A stretch of 64,000 nucleotides of DNA from Terebella lapidaria (taxonomy: Eukaryota; Annelida; Polychaeta; Terebellida; Terebellidae): contig OX424563.1 in NCBI GenBank assembly GCA_949152475.1, forward strand, positions 24,153,001 to 24,217,000, read 5' to 3'. Positions 33,077 through 45,109 of this stretch are shown piece after piece; positions within the stretch are counted from its first letter, which is position 1; every line of letters starts with the position of its first letter. The notes beneath the pieces were generated by a model, which saw nothing but the letters and a program-made list of their open reading frames with translations, made no database searches and was not told the DNA's origin. The translations under genes and the position numbers were made by a program.

Positions 33077-33459
33077 TGGTGAAACGACTACTACAATAAC
33101 TTGTAAAACTTTGTAAAAATACGGGTCCCTTAGGCTTCCCCCTCCCTTCTAATAAAAGGGTTGCCTACCAATCAGCGTTTTAAATAGCTAATTAAATCCC
33201 CACTACATTAGGCCAGATCTGATACATGAGCAGGTATTTACAGATGTTTACAGTTAGTTCCCCCGAGAAAACCAAACTGTATGTATATACAAAATGTACA
33301 TATCCATCTCCAAAGCAAGCCCGAAGATATAAATAAAGTGAAAAGCTATACAAACATACAAACAACCTAACTTAAACATGCACTTCCCCCAGAGCAAGCC
33401 CGAGGAAAACATGTATAAGAACACTAGGTGATAACATTGAAATATGTACACTAAACAAT
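33077..33459. other. No gene recognised; possibly 3' part of the LTR fossil
   Basis: This lies between the piggyBac end and the TatD-like part. A terminal repeat of the LTR fossil could lie here, but I see no clear TG...CA unit. Confidence 0.3.
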
Positions 33460-33677
33460 CCTCCCTACAGCCGAAAGAACCTGGCCGCATTCAGGCTCCC
33501 AAACTCGAGAACGTAGGTGGAGGGCAACCCCAGCCACTCGCCAAGAAGGGAAGCGACTCTGGCCAACTTCCATGGATTGTCCAGCTGATATGGGGCGTCG
33601 GACTCCAAAAGGAGCCGGCTGTGACCCAGCTCCTGGATGAGCTCCTTCAGATCCTCCTTCTGAGCTCGGCGCCCGAA

Positions 33678-34949
33678 TCAAAAGGGGGTCTTTGGGAAGG
33701 CCGCGATCCACTCCCATGCGGCGGCTAGGTCATCGCTAAAGTGGTGCACATACACCGGATGCTGGCGGTCCAGATGTCTGGTCATGGTCTCGATGCAGAG
33801 GCGTCGAGCAGCATCCGGGTCTTGGGTCGGAACCACCATCGGCGTGTTCAGTGTGCTGGCCAGCTGACAGGCAGACTTCAGGTAATGGACTTGGTTCCTG
33901 TGCTTGGCGGCCGATATCGCACGGTGATGGTCAATCCCTACCTTGCCCACTCCAACACACGAGGGGTGCGCCGACATCTCCTCCAGGTCCTGCCGTAGAT
34001 TCGCGGGTAAGGTGGCGTGGCGAGCAGCCTCGTGGGGATGCAACCCAACAGTCAGCCGGAGCAGCGGTTTCCCCACCAGCTTGTGGAAGCAGCTGAAACT
34101 GCGGGCGAAGGTGATGGAGACCACCAGGTGATCGGTGGCGATGGAAGCCGACCGGTTGAGGTGCATCCAATTATGCAGAGATCCAGATCCTGTGATCCGC
34201 AGGCACTCCAGGCAGATGGCCAGGTGTATGTGGCTGTCGGTGGTGACGCGTAAGTATCGGCTGGCAGGTGAGCCCGGCTGAAGACCGCACAAGGCTTCCT
34301 TCGTGGCGTCGGACCATTGTGCCACTAACATCACCACCATTTTCCACTGCAGTACCGCTTCTGGAACTTGAGGAGGGTCAAAGTGATACTTGGTCAACTT
34401 CTGGTGGCGACCTGGGTTGATGACGCTCCCCAGCACCCAAGGCCCGAAGAGCTGTTCCTCACTATAGTGCAGTCCGGGGACGACCTGATGGGCATGCGCC
34501 TCCATAACGTAGGCTAGGAGCTCCGCAGCGGTGACGACTCCCGCAAGATCTATCAGGAACTGCAAGAGGGTGAGCATCCCGCCCACCCACTGCTGGAGTC
34601 TGGACTCTGTGAAGGCGGTGTTGTGGTCTCGCTGGGTGTGCTCCATCCGCAACTTGCACGGCGTAGACTCTCCCTTCCGACATGTCCAACAAGTCTTCTC
34701 CGGCGAAAAATACCACGGGAGGTGGACTTCCTGGCCATGGCGACCAACCCTGGTAACGGTGGCATCGCAGACAGGGCACTGCGTGCCGCGAGCCTTCGGC
34801 GCAGGGGACTCCGCGGGTTGCTTCCGGGAACCAGAGGCAGTGCGACCTCCAAGGCAAGACCGAAGGTCACGACCTCCAGTGGCAACGGAAGGTCCTGGCT
34901 CCTCCAACTCCTCCTGATAGTCGGGTACGAGCGTACTATCGTCCTCCAT
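33678..34949 (-). other. TatD-related DNase-like ORF with N-terminal zinc-finger region (part of the Ty3-like fossil)
   Basis: Residues 1-60 are acidic and low in complexity. About 57-110 hold Cys/His pairs (CPVCDATVTRVGRHGQEVH, then CWTCRKG and CKLRMEH). From about 240 TatD-type metallohydrolase motifs appear in order: TDSHIHL (HxH), VGLHPHEA, GVGKVGIDHH, and VYVHHFSDD. TatD proteins are metal-dependent 3'-5' DNases. TatD-like sequence continues left to about 33475. The ORF lies about 90 bp downstream of the pol tail on the same strand, in the place where other LTR elements keep an extra gene. That it belongs to the element is inference from this position. Confidence 0.7.
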
Positions 34950-35292
34950 ACTCGTAGAAAGACATACATACTGAGCCCCTACTCTTCAGTTTTGTCCCTC
35001 CCACAGTGATCCCCGTTAAGGTTAGGGCGACATTACTTAATTACGCTAAGTAATCTCGTTGCCAGGCTGGTGGTCGAACTGTGCCCCCGGCCCTGGTGGT
35101 ACTAGTTGTGGGTTGCTGCACTTCTGCCGAGATCCCGTCAGCATCCAGGACCTTACTCGGGGTCGCCCCCGTCACAGTGATTGTGGCAGTTGGGTTGGAA
35201 GATTCCTCAGCGAACAACGTTGATAGACCCCAGTCAGGCTCTTCAGCATCCAGAGGCTGGTGTTCTGGCTCTGGTTCTTGGTCTGCAACGTT

Positions 35293-36055
35293 CACTGTGG
35301 TGAGACTGGATGCACTAACGATCGTTAGTGCATCCTGCAATGGCGAACCCACTCGCGGTTCATTTGAATTTTCTTCATTTTCCCGATAATTACGATTGTG
35401 ATCGATGCACATATACATCTGCTGATTCTTATGCGCACAAAACAACCGTTCGTTGCAAATACATGGCGATTTATGTTGGTTTGAGAATGAAAAACTCGTC
35501 TGAAAAAAGCCGAAAGATTCCCTGACGTTTGTTTTTTTAAAATCAAAGATTCCCTAACGAACATGTGAAGATTCCCTAACGATCTTTTCTTTATTAACTC
35601 AAATCTACGTTATTTAAACGTTAAACGTGAAATAATAAAGTACCAATTGACATGTATTGATGTGTACAGATGATCTTCTTGTACAGATTTCCTATTTTTA
35701 ATGTGACATTCGCTAATTTATGTCGCATAAATCAACGAATTCACAATGGTGTATGATATGGACCTATTACAATATACACGTATTAGGCCTATATCGTTAG
35801 GGAATCTCACTTTTGTCGTTGGTGAATCTTATCGCTAATTCCTTTCCTCAACATATCTAAACAAAAAAGCGTGATCTGCTTGAAATAACTACGCATGTCT
35901 TTGACCAAAACACTAAGCTACCTTCAGAGTATCCATTTATCCCAAATGGACCTGTCATTCAATAAAATACGGTTAAAAACCAAACTGACCGCATTTACTG
36001 TCTGCCATTGGGGGATGCACTAACGATCGTTAGTGCATCCAGTTTCACCACAGTG
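35293..36055. mobile_element. Inverted-repeat element (763 bp) inserted in the Ty3-like fossil
   Basis: The ends are CACTGTGGTGA and TCACCACAGTG. The inverted repeat runs about 60 bp inward to CAATGGC. Each repeat contains the same perfect 28-bp palindrome (35308-35335 and 36013-36040, centred on ACGATCGT). Inside, AGATTCCCTAACGA and its complement recur near 35512, 35545, 35568 and 35804, in the manner of transposase-binding subterminal repeats. No transposase is encoded. No clear target duplication is visible. Confidence 0.75.
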
Positions 36056-36333
36056 AACGATGATCAGCTGATTCCTCTGCCTACGCACCCACATCGGGAC
36101 CACCCGATCCTCGCAGATATGGAGGTAGTCATGGTGTGATAACTTATGCTTGCGATGACCCTCGATCCTGTATAGCACTGGGGACAATGCCTCGGTGACC
36201 AGGAACGATGCGGATTGGAGATCTCCCGGCCCAACATCATCATGTTGGCAGTGAACCCTGTTGACCTGTTCACCATGCTGCGCATTGCCATGCCGATGTA
36301 GGGCAGATGCTGGTCCCAATCACGCTGGTGTTC

Positions 36334-36885
36334 TCATGTGTAGCACCGCAGCATTTGCAGAACAGTTCGGTTGAAGCGCTCCACCTGAGCATTGGAGCAA
36401 GGCCGGTACGGTGTAGACCTGGTCTTGGCAATCTCCAGGGCTTTGCAGGTCTGTTGGAAAATAGCGCTCTCGAACTGCTGCCCTGGGTCGGAATGGATGG
36501 TGTGCGGAATCCCAAATCGCACCAGGCACTGGGAGACGAGCACGTCCGTGACAACCTGTGCAGTCTGATCTGGAACAGCATGACACCCCAGCCACTTGGT
36601 GAATTGGTCAACTATCATGACGATGGACTTGTGGTCCTGGCTCTCGGTGAACGGTCCGAGGATGTCCATTTGAACTCGCTCCATCGGGTTACTGGCCAAG
36701 AAACTCCCTAGTTTGGCCTTGGGCTTCACTGCTGGCTTCTTACTCCTGCTACAGGTGTCGCAGGTCCATACGTACAGGTGAATGTCCTGACGCAACCTCG
36801 GCCAGCAGGAATGCTGTTTCAGCTGGTCGAACGTCCGGTGCTGTCTTTGATGTCCAGCCGGTCGAACGTCATGTGCTGACTTCAA
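36334..36885 (-). other. Integrase part of the Ty3-like fossil
   Basis: An H2C2 zinc-binding part (HRTFDQLKQH ... CDTCSRSK) is followed by the rve catalytic core: MERVQMDILGPF with the first Asp, then FGIPHTIHSDPGQQFES with the second, and SNAQVERFNRTVLQML with the Glu. This is the order and spacing of Ty3/gypsy integrases, which insert element cDNA into the chromosome. Confidence 0.9.
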
Positions 36886-37690
36886 CAGTGTTTAGGAAGC
36901 TCCAACTGGTATATATTGCTGGTCCCTTTTCTAGGTACGATGTGTTTGGTAGATTTCCGGAGCTGTTACATAAGAGCAATAAACAGAATGACGTCTTTAA
37001 GTTATTCCTCTGCAGGCAATCGAACTGTGGAGCACCATTCATGTTGATGTGCTCATGGAAATACTGACCGGTATTCAGCACCTCGTTTGGGGTACGCCCC
37101 CATTGCCCCCATTGCTAAAAAAACATCATGCCAATGTTCACGTGGATCAATCGAATAAAAATAGATTGATGCAACCAAATATGCATCTTTCACTCCCACG
37201 ATCCGAATGAAACTTTCTATGAGCAGGTTCACATTTAACTGTCTGGTCCACCGAAAACTGTTCCCTAATAAAAGTTGAACTTAGTGTTAGTCTGCGTATT
37301 ATTGCTGTGTGATATTGTACTCTTAGTTTCACTACATGAAAGAATGTGAGAAGCAACGCAGTGTGATGTTCCGTTAATAAACACAATAGTAGATAAAGAC
37401 ATTCAACGTACTAACAGTTAAGTTTGGAATCACGTTTCACTGCACTGTCTTATATATGGATGATTTCACACAAGTAACCCAAATGACGTGTGTGCAAAAA
37501 ATACATTGACATTCATGTCATGGCAATCGTACTGAATGAACAATAACATATGCTCTGTCCAGGTGCGCCAACAGGTTGTGGTACACACACTTCAGGACAT
37601 CACCTTCTCCAGCTCATCCAAAGACCGGCAAACCTGCCTCCACTGGTCATTTTCGCATGATCAGCACGGAGGTTGCCCAAATATGTGGCC
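36886..37690. other. No gene recognised
   Basis: Several short frames on both strands have no domain features. The truncated end of the LTR fossil is at the left and a long-TIR element begins at the right. Confidence 0.4.
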
Positions 37691-38559
37691 TTTTTCACTG
37701 TCCGGAATCCGTTTCGGCAGAGGATATTGGGAAACGATATTTTTCGGTTGGGAAACGATATGTTCGATTGGGAAACGCCAAGCTGCAAGGGGGTATGTGT
37801 TGTTTTCCTCAATAAAGTATAAAAAATAGGTGTAATTGTTAATCAGAAGAGAGACAAACATGCGCTGATGTTGTATAAAGCCTCCAGTGTCGACCAAACC
37901 TGCTATACTTGATGTAATATCATTTTTGTGACATGAAATGCGATGAAAATCACTCCGTTTTGAACAAATGACTACTGATAATTAAATATGTGTCTGATGC
38001 ACACAAAAAGTAAAACGAGTCAAGCGAAAGGTATATTACATGATCCCCAACAAAAATAAACATTTTACATCGTCTCATTAATAAATGTTTGCTGATTTTC
38101 TGAACCATTGATGTTTCGGTGGGTAAACGATACGTATAGAGAAGGCGCCGGTTGGTAAACCATGCTGTTTCGATTGGGAAACGGAAAGTTTTGTACATAT
38201 GAAATACGAGATCAACTGTTATACACAAGCAATACTGTGTGGTCTTTAGTGAAAGGTTACCTCGAGTGAATTATTAATTATATGACTGTATGCACAACAT
38301 TTTGGGTGTGAAATAAGGTGAATCATGTGCCCGGCTCGACATAATAGAAAAAGTTTCGAGATTTTTGTTTCAAAACATGCTAATTTGGGTCCTTGACAAT
38401 GTGTATTAAGATGGAGTGCCTTGACGATCGATAGGCCCAATATTTAGGCTTAAAAGGCTCAAAATTCAGTTTTTAGCTGTGTTCTCAAAAACTGTCCGAT
38501 CATTTTTGAGATTTTTGTTTAAAAAGATTCCTCTTATGTACCTATCTGAAGTGTATAAG

Positions 38560-39660
38560 TTTTGTTGCCCTTGAATCGCCGGTCTGCATGTGGCGGCCAT
38601 TTTGAATTTTCGACAGGTTGGTGAAAAAAAACTTTTTCGTCCCAAATCAAGTCACTATGGTATCCAACCAAAAAAATTTCCCCCTTTGAAAACTTTTTTG
38701 GATTTCACGCAATTTTTCCTTCACAATGGGAGCTATATGGAGTAAACTCCTAGAACACTTAAAGATGGAGCTTACATATAGGCACATTCAAATAGGAAAT
38801 CATATATTGTGGTTTCGGTGGTGATCTTAAATTTGACCTTCAATGACCTCGAAAGGTCAAAGCGCCCTTTTTTGTCAGAAAATTGGTCAATTTTGGTCTT
38901 TGGCGGCCATTTTTTCAAAAACTGTTCAGACGGTTTCAGATTATCGTTTGAAAAGATCACCCTTATGTACCTTTGTGAAATGTCTGAGTTTCTTTGCCCT
39001 TGAATCGCTCAAAGTGGGCCATTTTGGCCCAAACTTGGCCCAAATGGGACTTTCCCATGTTAAATTCTCTTGTGCTTTATAATGGAACATATTATTGCTG
39101 ATATCTCACTCAATATTGAGATTAGAGATTAGGAATCAATTGTGGACATAAAGGAAATGATATAAATGAATATTCTCATAACCTTGAATTTCACATTCGA
39201 CCTAATTTTCAAGGTCACAGGACAAAATGGCTAATATCTCGCTCCTTATCGACTTTATAGCTTGGGAATCAATTGTGGACATACAGGAAATGATATACGT
39301 CAAATTTCTTGATGACCTTGAATTTGGCCTTGATCTCATTTTTCAAGGTCAGAGCACAAAATGGCCAATATATCGCTTATTATCGACTTTACAGCTGAGG
39401 AATCAATTGTGGAGTTTTCGTGACCTTTGATCTTATCTCAAGGTCAGACAACAAAGTGGCTAATATCTCGCTTATTATCAACTTTACAGCTTAGGAATCA
39501 ATTGTGGACATATAGGAAATGACATATGCCGAATATTCTCATAAGCTTGAAGTTGACCTTTGACATTATTTTTTTTGTCAGAGCACGAAATGGCTAATAT
39601 CTCGCTCATTATCGACTTTCCAACTTAAGAATCAATTGTAAGCATATAGAAAATAATGTC
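38560..39660 (+). repeat. Degenerate 134-bp-core Helentron-type sequence inside the long-TIR element
   Basis: Repeated GGAATCAATTGTGGACATA and GACCTTGAATTT... blocks match the core of the 21844-24494 element with lower identity. No clear ends are preserved. Confidence 0.7.
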
Positions 39661-39749
39661 CCCTTTGGGCAGACATTGTTGAAAAATTACCATTGCAGAC
39701 TTTGAGACCTTAACATTGTACAGTTCTCCGTTAATATTTCTAAGCTAAT

Positions 39750-39905
39750 TTTTCCCTGTTTCCTTGTCCACAGCGGGTCTCAGTGTTGAAAAGATTTTTT
39801 TCTTGGTGTTTGTCAAATGAGTGCTTCACAATGTGGTTAGAGTCCTCAAACTTGGAATGACAGTTATAACACCTGGCGTTTAGGCCACAAGACGCCATCT
39901 GTTGG
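39750..39905 (-). other. Possible C2H2-type zinc-finger exon of the long-TIR element
   Basis: A minus-strand frame starts MASCGLNARCYNCHSKFE, continues NHIVKHSFDKHQEKN and ends shortly after. CX2C with two His 12-17 residues on suggests a small zinc finger. It lies just inside the right arm, where a transposase first exon could sit. No partner exon is recognised. Confidence 0.35.
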
Positions 39906-40619
39906 AAGAAATAATAAGTATGAATGAATATTAGCCAAAAACGAGCCTTAACGGGCCATACATTTCCAATAAAATATCGTTTACTAATCGAAACATCTAT
40001 ATCAGAACTGTTGTCCAATCGGAACAGTATCGTTTACCCACCGAAACATCAATGGTTCAGAAAATCAGCAAACATTTATTAATGAGACGATGTAAAATGT
40101 TTCTTTTCGGTGGGGATCATGTAATACACCTTTCTCTTGACTCGTTTTACTTTTTGTGTCCATCAGACACATATTTAATCATCAGTGTTCATTTGTTGAT
40201 TTTCGGTGTGATTTTCATTGCATTTCACGTCACAAAAACGATATTACTTCAAGTATAGCAGGTTTGGTCGACACTGAAGACTTTATACAACATCAGCGCA
40301 TGTTTGTCTTTCTTCTGGTCAACGATTATACCTATTTTTTCATACTTTATTGAGGAAAACAACACATACCCCCTTGCAGCTTGGCGTTTCCCAATCGAAC
40401 ATATCGTTTCCCAACCGAAAAATATCGTTTCCCAATATCCTCTGCCGAAACGGATTCCGGACAGTGTTTTTGGACAGATAATCATTTTCTTGAAGTGCCC
40501 TCACGCATCCAAAAGCATTTGCCTTGGAGATATTTTGATCACTGTACATTGCACATTTGATCGCTTCCGAACAGGCTTTCGTGCAGGGCACATTCTGGCT
40601 TTTTTCTCATTATTAATAT

Positions 40620-42720
40620 GATAGGGGAAAACCAGAAACTGTCATGTACGTAATAATACGGCACAACAAAGTAAAACATTGTGTGGTATATGTATGCATG
40701 TGAGACGGATGTGCAAGTAGTTTCAGAGGGTTTCCTGGGTGTTTCATGGACAAAATCCCCATGCAATTTAGGATTGTTGTGAATGGCTACCCCAGAAAAT
40801 GATGTGTGTCCAGTTCGGCAGGACAGTGTTCCATTGATCGACTGCATTGAGAAAAGTCTGTGTGTTTGCTGTCGCAAATTGGCAACTGTTGTAACAAATG
40901 TATGACACACTTTATTAAAATTAAGCAGTAAGACGTTGCTGTGGTTGTGCTATTTGTGTAGGAGTGAATAAGACGATTCATTGAGATACACATTGAAGGT
41001 TTGAATAAAATGGAATTAATTGATGTACAAGTACTTCACAATCGTGTTCTGGAAAGCATTTGGTAAACGGACATGAGAAATGAAAACATTTTATTATAAT
41101 ATCCCGTATGGCAAAATGTTACCTAAAGCATTCAGTCGAAAAAATGTAGTCAATTATGGAGATGACTTCGGTCTACCAACGAGGGATTTCTTCCTGACTG
41201 TCAAATCGTGTTCGGCATGATTGAACAACTTTTTTACAAGCAGGTTCATGCTGAGGAGCGAAGGATGCAATAGCATAATATGAATCATCTAATCCCGGAT
41301 AGTTGCCATGACACAGATTGAGTCATTTATTTCGTATTCAAGCATGTTTTTCAGTCCATTTTGAATTGATTTTGCAAAATCTGGAAGGTCTCCCGAATAT
41401 TATAGACTTCGTGGCCACCCATACTTTTGAGATCCAACCTAGGTATACTTGAGAAGCCATATTCACGGCCGATCAGCAGTTGTACAATGGGCCAGGGAGG
41501 GCCCATCTAGCATGGGACAAATTAAATCCTTATTAACATAATTTATGATATCCGTAATGTAAATACTAACTGTAAAGTCAATGACATGTTGTTTTTCTGT
41601 AATGTTTAGGTATTCTTGTATTCTTTCAGCCATTTTTCCTGTATACGTAACTGCGTACAAAAAATTTAATTTGCCAATACATGTAAGATAGGAGACAACC
41701 AGAAACTGTCATGTACGCCCTTTTAAACCGCCCAACAAACTAAAACATTGCATAGTGTATGTATGTCTGTGAAACGGATGTGCTAGTAGTTCCAGAGGGT
41801 TCTTGGATGTTTCAAGGACAAAATTTCCATGCAATTTAGGATTGTGGTGTATGGCTCCCCTCGAAAATGATGTGTGTGTATCTAGTTAGGCAGGATAGTG
41901 TTCAGTTGATCGACTGCATTGAGAAAAAGTCTGTGTGTTTGGCAAATCGGCAACTGTTGTAACTGTCAAATTGTATTAAAATTCAGGAATAAGACGTTGC
42001 TGCGGTTGTGCTATTTGTGTAGGAATGAATCTGACGATTATTGAAATACACACTGAAGGTTTGAATAAAATGGAACTAACTGATGTACAAGTACTTCACA
42101 ATGCTTTACTTCTGGAAAGCATTTGGTAAACGGACATGAGAAAAAAACCATTTTATTATAATATTCAGTATGGCAAAATGTTGCCTAAAGCATTCAGTCG
42201 AAAAAAGGTAGCCAATTATGGAGACGACTTCGGCCTACCAACGGGGGATTTCTTCGTGACTGGCAAATCGTGTTCGGCATGATTGAACCTTTTTTTACAA
42301 GCACGTTCATGCTGAGAAGCGACGGATGCATGATATGAATCATCTCATCGCGGATAATTGCCATGACACAGTTTGAGTCATCTATTTCGGATTCAAGCAT
42401 GTTTTTCAGTCCATTCTGAATGGATTCTTCCAAATCTGAAAGTTCTCCTGAACATTGTAGTCTTTGTGGCCACCAATACTTTTGAGTTTCAAACTGGGTA
42501 TACTTGAGAAGCCATATTCACGGCCGATCAGCAGTTGTACAATGGGCGAGGGTCCATCTAGCATGGGACAAATTAAATCGTTATTAATGATATCCGAAAT
42601 GTAATACTAACTGTAAAGTCAAAGTCAATGTTGTTTTTTTTATAATGTTTAGGTATTTTTGTATTCTATTTCAGCCATTATTCCTGTATACGTAATCGCA
42701 ATTGGATGACAAGCATTTTA
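40620..42720. repeat. Tandem duplication of a unit of about 1.05 kb
   Basis: 40620-41690 and 41694-42720 are direct copies at about 85% identity. Each has ACCAGAAACTGTCATGTACG at its left end, then CATGCAATTTAGGATTGTGG and GATCGACTGCATTGAGAAAA, and GCCATATTCACGGCCGATCA near its right end. On the minus strand both keep peptide segments such as CPMLDGPS, IGREYGFSSIP and ESEIDDSN, which suggests a decayed coding region copied twice. The family is not recognised. Confidence 0.85.
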
Positions 42721-42856
42721 TACTGAATGGTTCTTATTACTTGTCACGATGTAATTTATTTTATGGACATTGAACTGATCGATTGACGTTTCCAGGTTGC
42801 TATGCTAAATACGTTAGCCACGCCCACTTCATGACGGAATCAAAAAGTCCGGCAAG

Positions 42857-43172
42857 TGCTCGTTTCGGCGGGAACCTGTCTTTTTTCAAAATGGCATCTG
42901 CAGCGCTGTCTTTGAGATTGGATATTCTCACATTTGATTTGAATTTACAATGTTTTCAACAGGATTATATCTCAAAGCGTTCTCGGGAGTTGGGTTTTTT
43001 GTCAACAGTTATGTTCACCAAGTTAGTTTTTGCTTGATTTCTGACACTTCTGTTGACATTCGAGGATTCTGTTATCGATCCATGAAAAAGACAGAGAAGC
43101 CGCACATGATGACAATGACAGTGAACAAAAACAGTGTATCATCACTCACAGTATTTGTGATTGTGTGGCAGG
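42857..43172 (+). other. Possible plus-strand exon ending in a SWIM-like CxC motif at a splice donor
   Basis: GGCAGG|GTAAGTA at 43172 is a strong splice donor. One frame leading into it (from about 43063) reads EKDREAAHDDNDSEQ, then CIITHSICDCVAG. The ICDCVAG ending just before an intron resembles the first half of SWIM zinc fingers in molluscan YqaJ/SWIM proteins. Upstream, TTTCGGCGGGAA at 42863 resembles an E2F site and precedes an ATG at 42891 in another frame. Weak evidence; partner exons are not seen. Confidence 0.25.
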
Positions 43173-43285
43173 GTAAGTACTAGTGTAATGCATCTAGATC
43201 TAGTAGGCCTAACAGGCGCGTAGCTAGGCGTATGCACGTACGCAGCTGCTTACACATTGATTGCTGATATAAAAATAAGAAAAAA

Positions 43286-43314
43286 TTAGCCCAAGGGCTA
43301 AGAAAGGTTACCGG
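43286..43314 (-). repeat. 3'-end fragment of the 134-bp-core Helentron-type element
   Basis: TTAGCCCAAGGGCTAAGAAA then GGTTACCGG is the exact reverse complement of the 24466-24494 end. Confidence 0.75.
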
Positions 43315-45109
43315 AAAAATGTATGGTGGTAAACCAGAATGTATTTCTAGGATATTTCTGCTGTAAACTATTTGTTACTGAAGGGAGAACATACTATTAT
43401 TATATGACCTTGATTTGTTTAAAATGTCAGTTTTAGTTTGATGTAGTTTCGAGTTTCTGGTGAAGATCTTTTGTTGATATCACAACGAATCTCGGTGCTT
43501 TTGATGCAATGCGATTTGAGTTTACTTGCATGTGTTTGAAGTGGTGAGTGGTGCACAAAGCAAAAGCGACTGCTAGTACTGTCATATGCTTGATTGATCA
43601 ATTTGATCAACCATAGTTTGTTTTGTAACTGATTTTTCCTGAGCTTTAGATCTAGCTTCACTTCCTGAACTAGATCATTCAAGAGAACAAAAATTTGCTA
43701 CACACATTTAACCCGCTATATGCTCGTAATACAAATCTATGGATAGTTTTGTTTCCAGTGAAGAATTTACAGCTTGAAATAGACCAGTGAAGTTCAAGTT
43801 GAAAGTCAGCAATAAAAAGCCCATATTAGATTCGTTATGCCCGGTATTCATTGTCTTGAGTTAGACATGTATGAATTATAAAAGTCAGCGAATGCAGAAT
43901 ATATTTATTGAAATCGCAAGTCATATCTGAAACAACAACAAATACAAAGTCACGTAATTACACTTGATGACTAATATAGCTGAAAGTCAACCATGGCGGA
44001 TACAGTTTCGCAAAAATTTGGTCATGTGGCAAAAACTTAAGCAATTACATTATATTGCTAAGACATCGAGGGAACCTGGTTACAATAATTGACAACAAAC
44101 AGTTGTGCATTTATGCCAAAGACGTTACATGTATACCTAAAATCATACATGATATTCAGTTATGCTTGACAACAAAACTCACAAAATTGTGCAAGTGAGG
44201 TAATTGGTAACTTGATGAGAACCAACCACAAAACAATTGCCAAAATGCTACAAAATTGTGTAGTCACACATACCTGGCAGCCTGAAATTTGTCGAGAAAC
44301 ACTGTATACATGTATCACATGTACAAATCTGTGCTATCATATGACATTTAGTTGCGAAGACAGCCAAAATATTTGAACACATCAACTTATCATACTAGTA
44401 TTCAGCTCACACAAAAATCAAAGGAATCACAGAAATGTACAAAACAAAACTGAGGCTTTGTCATACTGGTATACATCACAAACTGAAGAACATATCTATA
44501 TTTATGTTAAAATAGCCCTGAAGAATGAAGTGCACCTTTCAGTCGTGCCTCGTGACTGCAAACAATAATTATGCTCAATAGTTTAAGTGGTCTGTCTGTT
44601 GAGGAGTGTAAGTTCACACAAACATATAGTGAGACATGTGAGATCTGCAAAACATGCGAGATCTGCAAAATAAATCAATGCAAAAACATCACTCTTACAA
44701 TTCTTAAACAAACAGTGCAGATTCGAAGTTCAACATTTTTTTTTTACTTCTCATGCATTGGCAAAGCACACATACCAGTTTGGATTAGAATAACCACACA
44801 TGAACCAGGAAACTGGAGATAAAAGGCTCAGAACCATCTGCAAGGAATTAAGTATGGAAGGTTTGTTGGAAATTTTAAGCATTATAAGGGTGGCATGCAT
44901 GCATGATGCAAGCGATACCAGCCTTGAGGACAGTAAATTGAATTTAACATTTGTCAGCGAGCACACGTCTTTAAATCATGAAGATTTCGTGTCAGGACTG
45001 AAAGGCGACAGGTCCAGCCTTTCATCCTTCAGAGCTATCCTTTTAAAGAACTTAACAAAAACAATAACTGGAGCAAGTCATGGTCAAACCTGAGAACACG
45101 GAAGCATGT
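43315..45109. other. Non-coding spacer downstream of the RPA-like gene
   Basis: AT-rich; no gene recognised. The short direct phrase GAGATCTGCAAAAC(A/T) repeats near 44640-44670. The 3' untranslated region of the RPA-like gene probably begins at its right edge. Confidence 0.4.

Larger units (their letters stand above)
33460..36885 (-). mobile_element. Ty3/gypsy-like fossil: integrase followed by TatD-nuclease-like ORF, truncated
   Basis: Parts in element order (right to left): integrase (about 36334-36885), a C-terminal pol tail (about 35041-36320), and a TatD-like third ORF (about 33460-34949). Gag, protease and reverse transcriptase are absent, since the element stops at about 36885. A 763-bp inverted-repeat element is inserted at 35293-36055. 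The piece is broken (truncated, one insertion, a small number of further breaks). Age looks intermediate, because long frames survive. Confidence 0.75.
37696..40466. mobile_element. Long-TIR DNA element (2771 bp; arms about 435 bp)
   Basis: The left arm 37696-38130 and right arm 40032-40466 are inverted copies at about 85-90% identity, beginning CACTGTCCGGAATCCG. TTTTT flanks both ends (37691-37695 and 40467-40471), a possible 5-bp target duplication but low in complexity. Inside the arm, TTGGGAAACG recurs at 37727, 37748 and 37768 (20-21 bp apart), and variants continue further in on both arms. The superfamily is unknown. The middle is partly filled by degenerate Helentron-type repeat sequence, and one possible coding exon remains. 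Confidence 0.85.

Noticed and set aside
33678-34949. Host TATDN-type nuclease gene
   Set aside because: It is adjacent to and on the same strand as integrase of an LTR fossil, is intronless, and has an N-terminal zinc-finger region unlike cellular TatD proteins.
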